Below are positions 12,851 to 25,666 of a stretch of 64,000 nucleotides of DNA, one piece after another. The DNA is from Progne subis subis (lineage: Eukaryota; Chordata; Aves; Passeriformes; Hirundinidae), in contig JAKJHU010000033.1 in NCBI GenBank assembly GCA_022316685.1, positions 3,462,321 through 3,526,320 on the forward strand, read 5' to 3'. The notes beneath the pieces were generated by a model. That model ran no database searches. It saw only the letters and a list, made by a program, of their open reading frames with translations, and was not told the origin of the DNA. The position numbers were made by a program, and so were the translations under genes. Every line of letters starts with the position of its first letter. Positions within the stretch are counted from its first letter, which is position 1.

Positions 12851-15136
12851 AAAGCAAGAAACTGAGAACTTTTTTTCTGAATCCCAAAGCAAACTTTAGA
12901 TTTCCTTCTGTGTCTAAAAGATCCAAGATGCACACAACAATTACTTCCACTATTGAAGACTAATTCCAATGGGGAGATTGTTCGGCTAATTACACCTCTT
13001 ACCTTTGAAATTTTGCCTGGGATACACCAACCTTCACTTCCTGGCTGAAATAGTTGCCTTCTGTTGTTATGTGCTGCCTTTTCATTTCTGGTAATTCCCT
13101 GCTTGTTCTTGTTTTTTAACGGTGAGTTAACTCATGAACCTGAAATGAATCAAGGCTAAGTGGGTCAGCCCCCTTCTCTGACAGTAATTTATGATGCATT
13201 GCCTGGTCACTGCAGCTTGGTGCTTACTGAGGGTCTGACCCCCATCATCTAGAGTGAATATTTCATATTCTCAGGCAGTTCCAGCTCCAACAAAATACCC
13301 CTCAATCCACTCAGCAAAGCTGATCTCTGGGGACAGAAGTCACAGCAGAAATGTCAGGGACTGAATAATAATCGATAGCTCTGTGGTGAATTTCCACGAA
13401 GAAATAATGTCAGATATTTTTAGTAATTACAACTAAATCTCAATTCCTACCACAACCATAGATGAAATGCATCTGTTTGCACTACAATGTGAAGTTAATC
13501 TCATCATTAATAATTCTTCTCATATTTATCTTAATATTGTTAATTACATGGGACTTGCTGGGTATGAGTACAAAAGCATGTGTAATTTGTCTTTTTTCCA
13601 AGAATTTCCAGTGCAATTTAACATTAATTACTTGCTGCTTAATACAACAACCTCCCCCAAAGAATAATTCCAGCATTATTATTGCATCTTAGAACAGTTG
13701 CTAAGGCTTTTTATTCTGGATAATAAGTCATTACCAAGAAGGGTGAAAAAACCCTACAGCCATTCTTACATTCTAAATGGTATGCTAATAGACAGCAAAA
13801 TTTGGATAATTTAACAAGATAAAGGCTGTCCTTGAACTTTACTTATTAATGATAGATCCAATCTTAATTTTAATGATTTATGAGCATGCTTATATAGCAT
13901 GGGCCTTATCCAGTGCTTTGGATAGATTTTCTTTGGCTTTAATGTCCTTTTAATAGGCATTTTATGACCTGAGTGTTAAAAAGGAACATGTTCTGGCCAG
14001 AAGCTTCTTTGTATTGCATAGAGCATTTCACACATTTCTGGAGGGAGTAGTCCAGCTCTGATGTGGAGAAATATCAAGTTGTATGATGTAAATAGTGCTC
14101 AACCTTGATGTCTTTATAGAAGACTTAGACTTGGAGGCTGAGGTCTTTGTAGATTTTAGGCATAGCCATTGCATGATTAAACTGGTGCATGTGATCATGA
14201 CTGGATTCTGTTCAAAATTAATGGAAGAATTATAAAAAGCTTAATTAATCAAGGATTAATTTTGAGAAATCCTAGCTGTGTCTAAATAAAAAGTAAGCTT
14301 GGTTACACACTGGAGTGTAGCTCCCTGATGCTCCAGGGTGGGAAGCTGATGGAAGATAATTTTGGCCCCTTCCTGATCCCCATATGCCAGCTTCTTTGCC
14401 ATGGAAATTGGCACGTCATGCGCAAAAACGTCTAGAGAGACAATGTATGTTCAGGGTACACCTCAGCTTGGACAGAAGCAATGGAAATCAAGACCTTTCT
14501 TGAGTCCAAAAAGACAGATGAACAAGGTGTACTGGAAGCTCAGATGCTTCTTGGAAAACTCACAGAATGTCTTCATCTATCTTGAATCTGCAGCTCAAAC
14601 AAGGAGCAAAAAGCCTTCCTGACATCTAGGGTTTTATGTTCCCCAGCAGGTATTCACTGAGCAGACACTAACACTGGGAGAAGCCCTTTTTTTCTCTCAA
14701 AATCTGAGCTCCAGCTTCAATACCATCACCAAAACCAATGCACAGAAACTGCAGCGCTACCAAAAATTTACTAGTGCACAGGATCACAACATCATCACAT
14801 ACAACAGTGGAAGCCTGTTTGCAAATTAGCTCCGTTCTCAGCTCTCTGACCTCTTTTTGCACTGATTTCCCTCCATGGAGCAATTGCATGCAATAATTGT
14901 TAACACTGAGTGAGGCAAGAGAGTAGTGAGAGAGCTTAGAATGCTGCTGAGATTTCTTGAGTATTTATGAGATATTGATACAGCTCCCAGGTTCCTCCAA
15001 CAGCAAATTACCTAAGAAACTGACAACCACAGTAGGAGATGTCTGTCCGGCCTGTGGAGCACCATAGCTTAATCATGGACTTCTATTATTTTCTTTCTGA
15101 ATTTTTAAACTTGCCTCATAAACCTGGCCCTATCTC
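12851..15136. other. AT-rich noncoding stretch with TAAT-dense patch
   Basis: No gene seen. From about 13,490 to 13,560 there are repeated TAAT/ATTA cores (CATTAATAATT, TTAATATTG, GTTAATTAC), with further AT-rich sequence to 13,690 and again at 13,840-13,900. This composition suits a homeodomain-type regulatory element, but only conservation could show that. Open frames reach 76 codons. Confidence 0.45.
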
Positions 15137-15171
15137 CCTTCAATCTAAGTGACAATTTCTATGATTCTAAA
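15137..15171 (+). mobile_element. Possible CR1 3' terminus remnant
   Basis: CTTCAATCTAAGTGAC followed by TTCTATGATTCTA resembles the 3' end of avian CR1, where 'ttccaacctaa..tgattctatgattcta' closes the element. Only the last 35 bp or so are recognisable and upstream sequence is not clearly CR1, so confidence is limited. If real it is in sense orientation, unlike the four larger relics. Confidence 0.4.
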
Positions 15172-18100
15172 ATTCAGTGTTGGATTAGTAACAGATTGTT
15201 AATAAACTCAGAATTTCTGGAAAGGCACCAGAATTTCACTTAACCTTATTCATCCACTCATTTTAGAACTGAATAAAGCTTAGAATTTCAAACTGAGTTG
15301 GCTAAAAGGTTGAAGATTTGAATTTTTCCAGAAACCAGAAGTTTCAGACTTCTGGATAATGCCAAAATGCCTTTGTTAAAGTGTTTGCAATGGATTGGAT
15401 TAGACTGAGCTAACTGAATTGAACATTATTATATTGTGAAACTGAAGCACTGCTCCTGAGCCTCTCAGAAATGAAGCGCAGAAAAGTCCTATGAAATCAA
15501 GACTTGTCTGTGAAATATAGCAGCTTAGTCAGATCCCCATTTCCTCACAGAAAACTTTTCCATTAGAAAAATACTTCAGTAGTACCTGGTTGGTCCCACA
15601 ACAGCAGTTTTTCCAGAATTGAAGGTGATTTTGATGAGAAAAGGGTAGAAAGGCATATTTAGTCCTGTAATATCTGGAATGAGAAGAGCTGATGATACCA
15701 TTTTGTTCTACTTTGGTATTGTCTACTCCAGAATTTCAAATAATTTACTCAACAACTTCTATGGGGGAAAAAAAAAATTAAAAAAACCAAACAAAAACAA
15801 AGTGAGGCTTTAAAAGCAAATGCATCATGGAGCAAATTTCTTGGAAGCATTGGAAACACTAGAACCTCAAAACCTAGGAGAAACTGAAATGAAACAAAGA
15901 GGACTAGACAAATCTTCACTAGTTTTACAGACTTCTGTTATGTATAAGAAACACAAAACACCTTACATTGGCTCAAAACTGATTGTAATACAGGGTAAGT
16001 AGATGTGACATATAGACAGCTCATTCCTTCAAAGGTGGGAGGAGAAGGTCTTTGAATTGTGGTGATGCCCTCCACATCCCCTCCAAAAAAGTAATCTATC
16101 GACATTTTGTTAAAATGAGGTTGATATTTGTAAATTCACCAGATTCAAACATCCTGGTACAAAGACATAATTTTCTAGGAACTTTCCCATTGTTTCACAG
16201 AACTTTGAAAATATATTGGTGGAACCATCCTACTTACGAATTTCAAACATTTAAGCTAAATGGGAATATCCAACAGTGTTGCCACTCTGCAAAGCTTCTG
16301 ACATTCAGTTGATCTTATGATGTGAAGTTGATTGCTTCTGACTCCATCCATTAAAGGTCACTGGTTTATATTCCCTGCTTGCTCTGCCTCACACATGCAT
16401 GCACACACACTAATATTTTCTCTTATTGTCTGCATATTTTCTGTGACACAGAGCAAAGCCAGACACCAGCTCAGTATATATCAGAGGATATGACACCATT
16501 CCCGAGAAGGATTATGCTGAAATGTTGCTATCACTCAGCACTTGTAGCATCTCTGGGTATTTGGTGTTCACTTATCACATTTTTCCTTGGGTGCCGCCAA
16601 GTCAGCTGCTATACATCTTGCATCTTCCAAATAGATAAGTCACCTGCACTCTGTCAAGCTCCCCTCAGGTGCTTTTCCTATGGTAATGCCTTCCATGTGA
16701 GCTACCCCATTTTTTAGAATCCATCCTCTCATTCCAAGCAGCCCCCACAACTGATCATAGAGCAAGTGTCACTTAGAAAGCATCACATGAATTCTTTAAT
16801 TATTTACAAGAGCCAAATTAGATTTACAATAAGAATGAAAGACTCCTATGCTGATTTTATGGAGTGGGAATGCATAATCATTAGAAACACGTGGATTTCA
16901 ATTAGTCAGGCTCATATTACACTGAATTCTGAATCAGAGCGTCTTCTCATAAACATATTCATGCTGGATGTTGTTTCTCTCTGAATACATGTAATTAGAG
17001 TTTACATTGGTGTCTTCTGAGATACAGCAAAGTAGGCAGATGTGTAAAACACACACCTTTTGCTAATGCAGAGGCACCCTGCCTGAGGTGCACTCCTGAT
17101 GCTTTGTGGAGGATGAAATGGAGATTGTCTTTTTGAGCTGCAGGTGGATAATTTTTCAGTGATGCAGTCAGAAAAATCATTGAAGAGGGATAATTACAAG
17201 CCATGGACAGATGATGGGGTTTGTTTTCCATCAAAACCAGATGTCAAATGTCCTTATATTCAAGACCACTAGGCAATTGACTACTTAGTAGTGCTTAGAC
17301 AGAAAAAGAGCTTTTTTAGTTTAACACAGAAATAGCATATTGTGAGGTTTTAGGTTTTGTGGTAAAATATACAGCGGATGGCTATCAGTAGTGCGCAAAA
17401 TATACATTTTTCAGGCTCCCAATACCTATTCTTCAATGAGCTCACAGACAGTATATCCATTAAACTAAGCCTTTCCCAGTCTCTCCCAATAAGGAACTTG
17501 AAAAATGCTTTTCCTGTGTTTTTCTTTCTATAGGTATTTGCTACTGAAGTTTTTTGCAATAGCTGTGGCCAGGATGGAGCACATAAACAAACAGCTAGGA
17601 TTGATTTGCAGGGAATACAATGAAACCCAGGAATATAAGGCATGATTTCTGATCACAGTGATGAGATTTTGTTGTTCCAAAGACTTTTCTTTTTTCCCTT
17701 ATCTAGGCATAAAGTTCATCTATTTCTTTTTGAAGTGCGCCTCACTAAAATATGCTTTATGCTTTGATGCCTTCTCTGTAGGCTTTCCTGTTCTGTTGAA
17801 ATTTTCCATGTCTGCCAAAACGCCTAGATGAGCTGAACTGAGCTCTGACATAATTGGCAACATCCAGCTTACACAGAATTGGGTATGTCCTGACATTTTT
17901 TGCTGTTTTCACTCAGAGCTTCTGTTTAGGGGACATTCAGATTTAGTATTTGTAATATCTCTGTCCTTGGGCAGAACTTCTTTCCTTGTAAGAGCTTGCT
18001 ATTTACTGATGGCCACCACCAGCTGTGGGGACAGGGATTCATGTTTTTATCAAGATTTGTAGGTTTAGAATACGGGGGAACGGGATTAAATTCCAGCAGT

Positions 18101-19704
18101 ACATAGAGAGGGGATAAGTCAGGTGCACAAATGCCGGTGAGTTGTGCAAGCACAGAGCTGCCAGATATGAGTTTCTCACCTGTTAGATGTGTCCTTATGG
18201 ATAGAGGATTTTCTAGGACATCTCAAAAGGCACAGCACACTTCTTTAGGCAACTAAGTCCGTTCTAAGGTTACTGTAATGGTAACTGGCAAGAGGAGAGA
18301 GTGAAGTCTAGGGAAGACGAAATCATGGATAGCCTGACTTTCCAGCTGCATAAAATCCAAACGCTGAATAGACAGAATTTACACCTCATGTCTTCTAATA
18401 ATAGATGATCTTACATTGCAAAAATCGTATTCAACCCAAATCCAAACAAATCCTGAAGGTTTGGAGAAGCCCTTTAATGAAATAGTTTCCACAGTCTCTG
18501 GTGTCAGAACATTTTCAGACTCCAGTTATTCTTCAGAACTATTTACATCCAAATATTTGTTTGGCACCTTACACTGGTTCAAGGCACACCTTGGAGTTGG
18601 CTCTGAAAATTTGATACTGTGTATAGTTGAATAAATGTGTCCTTTGGGTCATATAAATTTAATGCTTTTAAATGTTTTGTCATTGGATATTTCTCTGATT
18701 TATGACATCCATTTCAGAGAGACGTTTCCTTTAAGACCTTTTTGATCCTCCTGAATGCTGAGGGATAACATTAGAGGACAAAAAGAAGGAGCATTTTTAT
18801 TAACTATTGAGTAACTTTTGCTGAAAAATTAAAAAGGCAGACGAAAAAGCTCCTCCCATCAGAGTTCCTTGCTCTTGGTGTGTGTTTCAAACTCCATATA
18901 TTGGTGCTGCTGTTCTATCCCAGACTTAATTCAAGAAGCATTCTTATGGCAGTAGTGCATGACATTTTCCCTCGGGTGGAAAGCATGTGAGCTCAAGACA
19001 ACTTCAAAAGCTCTGTTTCTTTCTTAGTGATACATGTGAACTATGATACCTCTAGCTACATTTTTTGCTAACTGAACATGCATCACCCCACTTTGGATAG
19101 TTATTACAGATTCAAACAGAAAAATTTAATTTACAGTTGAACCGAAAATGCAATTTTGGGACTAGAAATGTTTGAATTATTTCTATTTATCTGGAGACAT
19201 TCAGGCTTGTCAAGAACCATTGCTCACAAAAGAGAAAACAAGTGCAGCTGGTCTATCACAAGTAAAGTTCAATTCTGCTTTGTTACGGGTGAAATAGAGG
19301 TGTCTTTCTTCAACATCTGCCCTTACAGCACTTAGTACCGTGCATTTTTTGCTATGGCTGCTGGTTCCCCTGTGTGCCTCAAGATCACTGTCACTAATAA
19401 AGCACAAAAATTTTGTCATCCCAGCCTGCCTGCTCCTACAGCAGCTGCCAGTGCAGGTCACCCATGCCAGGGCAGAATGCTTGGCTGTGTTAGCTTAACA
19501 TGCATGCAAATGTCAAGGGAAAAGCCAGTTATGAAAAGCTCAGTGAACAGGTTTGAGCTGAAGACAAGGGCTGCATTCTGAGCATTCTGAGGTACAGCAG
19601 GGAGCACTTACTGTCAGAGTACTCACACCCTTCAAGCTCATTACGGTTTTTCCCTTACACCAAGTTTGAGCATCATGGCTGTGATACCTCATTCTGCTGC
19701 TAGA
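15172..19704. other. Noncoding stretch
   Basis: No gene or repeat family recognised. The longest open frames are 112 codons (16379-16717 +) and 97 codons (17350-17643 -); neither looks like a real protein. A cryptic splice pair (acceptor near 15931, donor GTAAGTAG near 15996) surrounds a short open segment, but the acceptor is poor. AT-rich sequence at 16,780-16,990 shows nothing definite. Confidence 0.6.
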
Positions 19705-19736
19705 AGCTAAAGTGACTTTCCAAAGGTCACCTGGGA
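19705..19736 (+). repeat. MIR-like core fragment (weak)
   Basis: GCTAAAGTGACTTTCC followed by AAAGGTCACCTGGGAA follows the MIR core 'ttaagtgacttgcccaaggtcacacag' closely over about 25 bp. Flanks are too diverged to extend it. Confidence 0.4.
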
Positions 19737-22700
19737 ATTCTCTCCGTGCCTTCATATCTGCCTTCATTGTCTTTCTTTCAGTCTTTAGCTTACGTCGCTG
19801 TTTACCATTATTATCAATTCAGTTTTTCTCTTTGATGTACAGAACTTTCCCCTAAGAGAAAGTTGATTTCCACCAACTCTCAACTCATCAATGCTCCAAC
19901 AATTCTATTTGTAGTTAAGTATCTCTAGTTTTGAATAGTTCCATCATTTATTCTAAATTTCCTTTCTGACTCTCTCTGGAGACTTTAGATTAAACAAATT
20001 CCCCTAGAAACAGCTCATATTACTGATTAATGTGAACAGGGTCTCCCCTTTGCCAGCTTTTTGTTTTTTTCATGGATTTTGCCATTAGTTAGCACCGTGG
20101 TTGGAAATTTTCAAAGCTGTGTTCCTTTTGATGTAACAAGGGCAGACAAGGCCAGTGGCTGAAGCTAAAGCCAATGAAAGCTGAGCACCTGATTAAGAGA
20201 GGGTAGCTGTAGTCTGAAAGTCACTGGCCAACTCAGACTCTTTTCTCCACTCCACAACAGAGTTGTTATAACAGAAGAGGAAAATATTATCCTTAAAACC
20301 AGATTTAAGCAATATGGAAGGAGTTAGACTCCTTTTGTTTTTCCAACTAATACTCTTGAGAAGCTTAAAATTATCCTGACAGAAAAACAATCGAGGCAGC
20401 TTTTAAACTAATGACACAATCCCATGGATAATTTCCCCTAAATAGCAAAGAGATGTGACTGAATGATCCTATATATCATTGTGGGAAGCAATTTTCCTCA
20501 ATGGGTTCTACCTGCTGGATATTGCAAAGCATTACAGAGTGAGTAAAAGCCTTCCTCTGAAATCAGATTCAAACTGGCTTTGGAGCAAAACTTAAACCCT
20601 GAGGGTGAGAGAGCCATGATTATATTTAACACCTCCTTTTGATTCATAGGTTCCACATGTTCCTCCCCACATCTGGCAACCCCTGATGTGAGTTATTCCC
20701 ACGAGCTGCATGGCTTTCAGACTGTCTTCACAGGTGTTATCGAGCTTAATATGGGTTTTAGTTCTGCTTGATATATTGCCTAGCATCTCACAGATGTCTT
20801 TACAACATTTTCCTGCAATAGTTTCTTAGGTCTTCAGGCTGCCACACCTCTTTAACAGGAAAATTTTCCTCTCCTTCCTGTCCAGCTCAAGGGAAATGAC
20901 AACTTCCTGGATGATGATTTCATGTCCTGCAGAACACCACATAATCATTTATATTTCTCACTGATATTTTGTCTTCCATTGCAGCAGCCTGGACCATGTA
21001 GTGGATAACTGACTAATTCGTGATGCATCTGTCACCTCCCAGAAGCTTTCTGTGGGTTTTGTGCTTCTTTTCCCTTGGGCAATTACTCTGGCTAAATGGA
21101 CAGATCAGCTGGGCCCAGACTAGGGGATTCACATCTGTGATGGGCATTCTGCTACGCAGCATCACCTTCGTCAGCATTTACCCCCGTTCTGCCATCTATA
21201 GACAAGTTTGTCACAGCTTGGCTGCCCAGAGAAAGTGCTGCATTCCGTGAGTGGAAAACTCTCCTACGTCTCCTTAGCTATAGAGCATCAATCACTGCTG
21301 GATGGTGGTGGCTGGATCCATTTCTAACGGGGTAGTGGACTGTCTTGAAGTAGTCAAGTGTCTTGTGTCACAGTCTTTTGTGTCACAGTCTGCAACTGAA
21401 GGTGAAAAGGGTGCTCGTAAGCCAACAGCACCAGCTCTGGAGTCACATCCCTTCTCTGTGAAGCAGCTCTCCTGCAGCACTGACATGCAGTGCAACAAAA
21501 AGCCAAAGCATTAAACAAAATGCTTATTTAAAAAACAAACAAGCAGGACACTGTTTGCATTTCTGTAAGCTGGAACATGAGCAAAAGCTTGGGAGGCAAA
21601 AGGTAAAAGATAAATACATTGACTTATTTTTTAACAGAAATAAAGATCAGAGCACCAAGAACACCAAGCCCAAAGTTCTGAAAACAGGCTTTTCACACAG
21701 CACATTTCAATGGATATGGAAAAAAACACTCCACAAGAAAGTTTGTATCTTTTCTGTCTTGCAACCTTCATTCCTGGCCATTCTGTTTGTCACAAATAAG
21801 CAGTAATTTATGTTTTGACGACTCGCCCCAGCGAATAGAACCATAAAAACAAACCCCAGCCATTTGTTTGTGTATTTTTTTTTTTCCTAAAGCTCAAATT
21901 TATTTTAGATGACACTTTTTCCCCCCTTGGCCGAGATGGGATATTTTCTCCATGCCTTTTATCAAACTGACAGGTGATATTGCTTTAAATTGGGCACTGC
22001 ATCAACAACAGAGGCTTTCTCATTTCAAACACAAAGTGTCAGTCATGTGGATGAGAACTCATTTTGTCCCTTATTTACTAAATGCAGATTGGGTTTTCAG
22101 GAGCTGGGAGTGCAGAGGAGGAAAGGGATGCCCTGGGTGATAATGGGAATGAACGAAGAGGACAGCAAAAGAACAACACAGCATGAAGCAGGCGGGATCT
22201 TTCTGTGGGTTGATTAGATAACATCCATCTTCTTGTCTATAAACCGTTCCCACAAGCATAGCTTTCAAATTCACTTTGTCCCCTGTCATGGCTCCCTACC
22301 CATTAACAGGATAAAAGGTGACAGGGGATTTCAGGATGTTCCTGATGGATTCCAGTGCACTGGGGATGTAGCTAAGGGGTTACAGATCGGAGGTGAACTA
22401 TGATTGGAGACTGAATCCCTGGATTCCCTGATTTCTCATGGATCCAACACCCAATCTGGGGCTAAGGAAGAAGCAGTTTCCTGAGGAATGGAGGGAGATT
22501 GCTTGGCTGCTATGATGGCCTGCCTAGTTAATCCTCTGTATCTAGAGGATGCTGAGAGCCCATCACCCAGAAAAGATGACAGGAAACGAAGTCTTGAACT
22601 TACACTAAAACAGAGAAAGTTTCTGGACAGTGTGAATACATACATGTATTTTTTGAAGTGGGACTATAGGACACTTCATTTGGAAAAACAGCCTCTCAGA

Positions 22701-24041
22701 GGACTGCTGTGTTTGTACTCAGAAATGTACCAACAATTATCAAATTTGAAGTTTTAACATATAATTTTTTTATTTTAATATAACTTTTGGATTGTTTCTA
22801 AGAGGATGACAACTTTCAGAGAAACCATGAAACTATAAAAGCTTTGATATCACTGTATATATTTCAACCAATTACTATCTAGACTCACTTTTATAATGTT
22901 TAAACTTCATATTGACATTGCATGTGTGAGCAGCCTGCAGATGCTGAACAGGAAGGGAATTCTGCTGCCTTGGCACACAATCTCCTGCTGCTAGAGCACC
23001 AATTAGCCAGAAGGAGGAAGGAGGTTTCACTGTTATAAAAATGGGAGCAGGATTTAAGTGCAGCAACTGTCGTGGAAATTTAAGGGAACAGAGGGAGGAA
23101 AGGAGACCTGCCCTTGTGTCATCTTATAGGAGGTGGTATAAAGTTACATCTGTGAGAAAACACTGCTGGAAACTAGAGACAGATGATCGGAATTCATGCC
23201 AAAAATCTTCTTAGTGCCCTCTTTCTTTCCCCACTTCCCCTGTCTCTAACTGCATAAAAATCACCTGGATCTGAGAACAGGCAGGACTGCATATGATTTA
23301 CATAGGCAAGATTTTCCTCTTTCTAGTGATCTCAATATTTCCCTGCACTCTCTTGACAGTGTTTATGGTGACTGGTACCTATCTCAAGAAGAGCTTTATG
23401 AGTCACACTTTAAGAAAAGCAGCCAGGAGTCATCCATGTGAGAAAGTTTCTGAATAACTCTTGTGTTTCCATGTGACTGCAGCAGCATCCCATGGTTTGC
23501 CCACGCAGAGCTGCAGCCCTCAGTGAAATGTTCAGTTCAGTTCTCCTTCCTGTTCACTGCCCTTACCCAAACCCCTCCTCAGTACCAAGAATGGCCATAG
23601 AGCATCCTGTCCATCAGCCTCATTGTTTCCTTCACAAGTTCTTCTACATGCTTTTAAACCAAAAAGTCAGGTTTCAGTAGAAAAAATAATTGTGTAAAGA
23701 AGAGGCAATTTAAAGTGACTTGGTGAGAAAGAAGTGTTAGAAGGTTTTACAGCCTGGAGCATTTCAGATGTAGAGGATGGGCAAAGCCTATAGTCAGTTT
23801 GGCTGCTGTCAGCTCAGAGGCCCTCTGGGGCACAGTAATTCATAAAAGCCCTGCCTGTTTCCTGGGACATTTCTCCTTCTGTCTGGGTGTCCATGCCCAG
23901 TTGTCCCCACTGCTGAGCAGGGTTCCTGGCTCTGCAGATGCATGATAGTGGGGGGGTCTCTTCTTCCTACACTGTCATTAAGTCTGTGGTCACCTTTCAA
24001 GTTGCTCTTGCAGGATAAGGCAATGTTTCCTTTCCCCCCAG
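19737..24041. other. Noncoding stretch
   Basis: No gene recognised. It contains a short imperfect tandem pair of 14-15 bp at 21361-21392 (GTGTCACAGT twice) and a T-run at 21875-21885. Open frames reach 89 codons without protein-like features. Confidence 0.6.
21361..21392. repeat. Two-copy short tandem repeat
   Basis: The unit TCTTGTGTCACAG is followed by TCTTTTGTGTCACAG, two adjacent near-copies. It is a minor slippage-type duplication. Confidence 0.7.
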
Positions 24042-24085
24042 GTGCATCCAACCAATCACTGTCATTATGAGATGCACAACAATAG
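24042..24085 (+). CDS. Candidate internal exon, 44 nt, host gene unknown
   Basis: The segment is bounded by an unusually good splice pair. The acceptor is a CT-rich tract with a C6 run ending CAG at 24039-24041. The donor is AATAG followed by GTAAGTGG at 24086. Inside, two of three frames are open. One reads VHPTNHCHYEMHNN and the other CIQPITVIMRCTTI; the third has a stop. At 44 nt the exon would shift phase by two, so it needs a partner exon of matching phase, which I could not identify. No protein family is recognised. It could equally be a noncoding-RNA exon or a cryptic exon, since in 64 kb a few strong chance pairs are expected. It shares the plus strand with the other three candidates. 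Confidence 0.2.
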
Positions 24086-25523
24086 GTAAGTGGAGAGAAA
24101 TAAAATGGGTGCTGCCTACTACATAAACCAACAGGAGCCAGTCAGTGTCATTGAAAAGGGCCCTCCAGGTGGGAGGACCAGTGCTGGGCTTAGACTTTTA
24201 GTACATATCCTGGCTGCTGTCATATTCCTGCATCAGTGCTGCGTTCGCTCAGCCTTTTTTCACCTGAGCACCATTCCCTCAAATTTAGGCAACTTCTGCA
24301 GAGAATCACCACCTGGCAGAGACCTGATGCCTGTGTCCATGGCACAACACACATAAACACATACTCAATATTGACGTGCTATTGCTGTGCCTTGTGCCTG
24401 TCCAGATGGTGGGGAGGTATTTAAGTCAGCAGGGAGATTTTTTTTTTTTTTTTTTTCTGTCATCACCTGTTTCTGGTTTCTGTGTACTGCTTTCTGAGAA
24501 GCGCTACTAGAATTGGGAAGCACATGGATATATGAAGAAGCTTGCTGTCTGTTCCTTAGGTGGAGAGTGTATACCTGTCAAGAGCACTGCGAGACAGTTC
24601 CCATCTTATAAGTAAGACAAAGTTTGTCATGGTTTTGCTTTAAGGCAAGTAGGAGATTCCACCTAGAAGTTCATGATTGTGTTTAGTTTTTAATCTGAAA
24701 GTGAGCCAGAATAGATTTTAGAAGTTCACAGTGACTAAGTGAGAAAATAGGTGAAAGATAACTTCCTAAAATTATCTGAATTTAGAACAGAACACGGGAA
24801 CAAGGAAGGCTCTGTGACTCTGCAAAAGTCTGTGATGTCAGATCTTGCTCCACACTAACATCTAGAAAGACTTAGGCATATATAGTGTCAATAATAGTCA
24901 AAGAATCCAGGTTGATTAGATGTCTTGTGTTATAGAAGGGATTGTGAATAATTGAAATATCATGACAGGCAGAGAGATGAAGTCACATGAGAAAAACACA
25001 AACGAAAATTACTCTAGAAAAATAAAAAACAAATCTGAGTGCCACAGAAACCCAACAATGCTAAAGGATACAAATATAATAAGCAACACTATGCCATCAA
25101 ACATTAAAATGGGAAAGCAAAAATAGTTCACCTAATTTAAACCCCAGAGTTTTCCTGTTATGCATGAGAGGCACAGAGATGATACATGTGTGCAAGAGCA
25201 CTGCAGGGCACTCAGCACAATTCAGATTGACTCCGGAGAGAGCTCTCATCTTCTGGTCAACTTTCTTTTTCCAAGTCTGGAAAAAGTGTGGTCAGAAATG
25301 CAAAGATAAGGACAGGAAAAGCAAATCCGATTTCTGCCCAGAGTTTAATATATGCCGTACATTGATCTTGGCCTAATTTTGCCCCACCAAACTGCTATTT
25401 AAATTCTGCTTTGATCACATAGCAGCATTGGCTGAACTGGTGGTTATCCCACTAATTTCTCTTAAATCAAGGATACTTGAATTTTAACAGAGCCCTTAGG
25501 AGAAACTTATGTTTGCACCAACA
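24086..25523. other. Noncoding stretch
   Basis: No gene recognised. A T19 run lies at 24438-24456. The sequence is otherwise unique and AT-rich. Confidence 0.6.
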
Positions 25524-25666
25524 CCAGCTTTGGCTGGAATTTTCGGGGAAGAAAGGCATAAGATAGACACAAATCTCCTTTGGACTGAGGCCACATCAGC
25601 TGTTACCTGTGCAGCCCATTCTAAATGCCAGCTTGCTCAGTTATAAAAGAAAGAAAGTGGACTCAT
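25524..25666 (+). repeat. Local direct duplication, copy A
   Basis: This 143-bp segment recurs almost unchanged at 27077-27218 in the same orientation. Over the whole length there is one single-base indel (GGCTGG here, GGTGG in the other copy) and one substitution (GCCAGCTT here, GCCAACTT there). Both copies begin with CCAGCTTTGG and end with ACTCAT, and flanking sequence diverges immediately on both sides. It matches no transposon I know. It contains TTATAAAAGAAAG, but nothing marks it as a promoter. Confidence 0.95.

Noticed and set aside
15932..15995. 64-nt segment before a GTAAGTAG donor
   Set aside because: The donor is good, but the acceptor lacks a proper pyrimidine tract and no partner exon fits.
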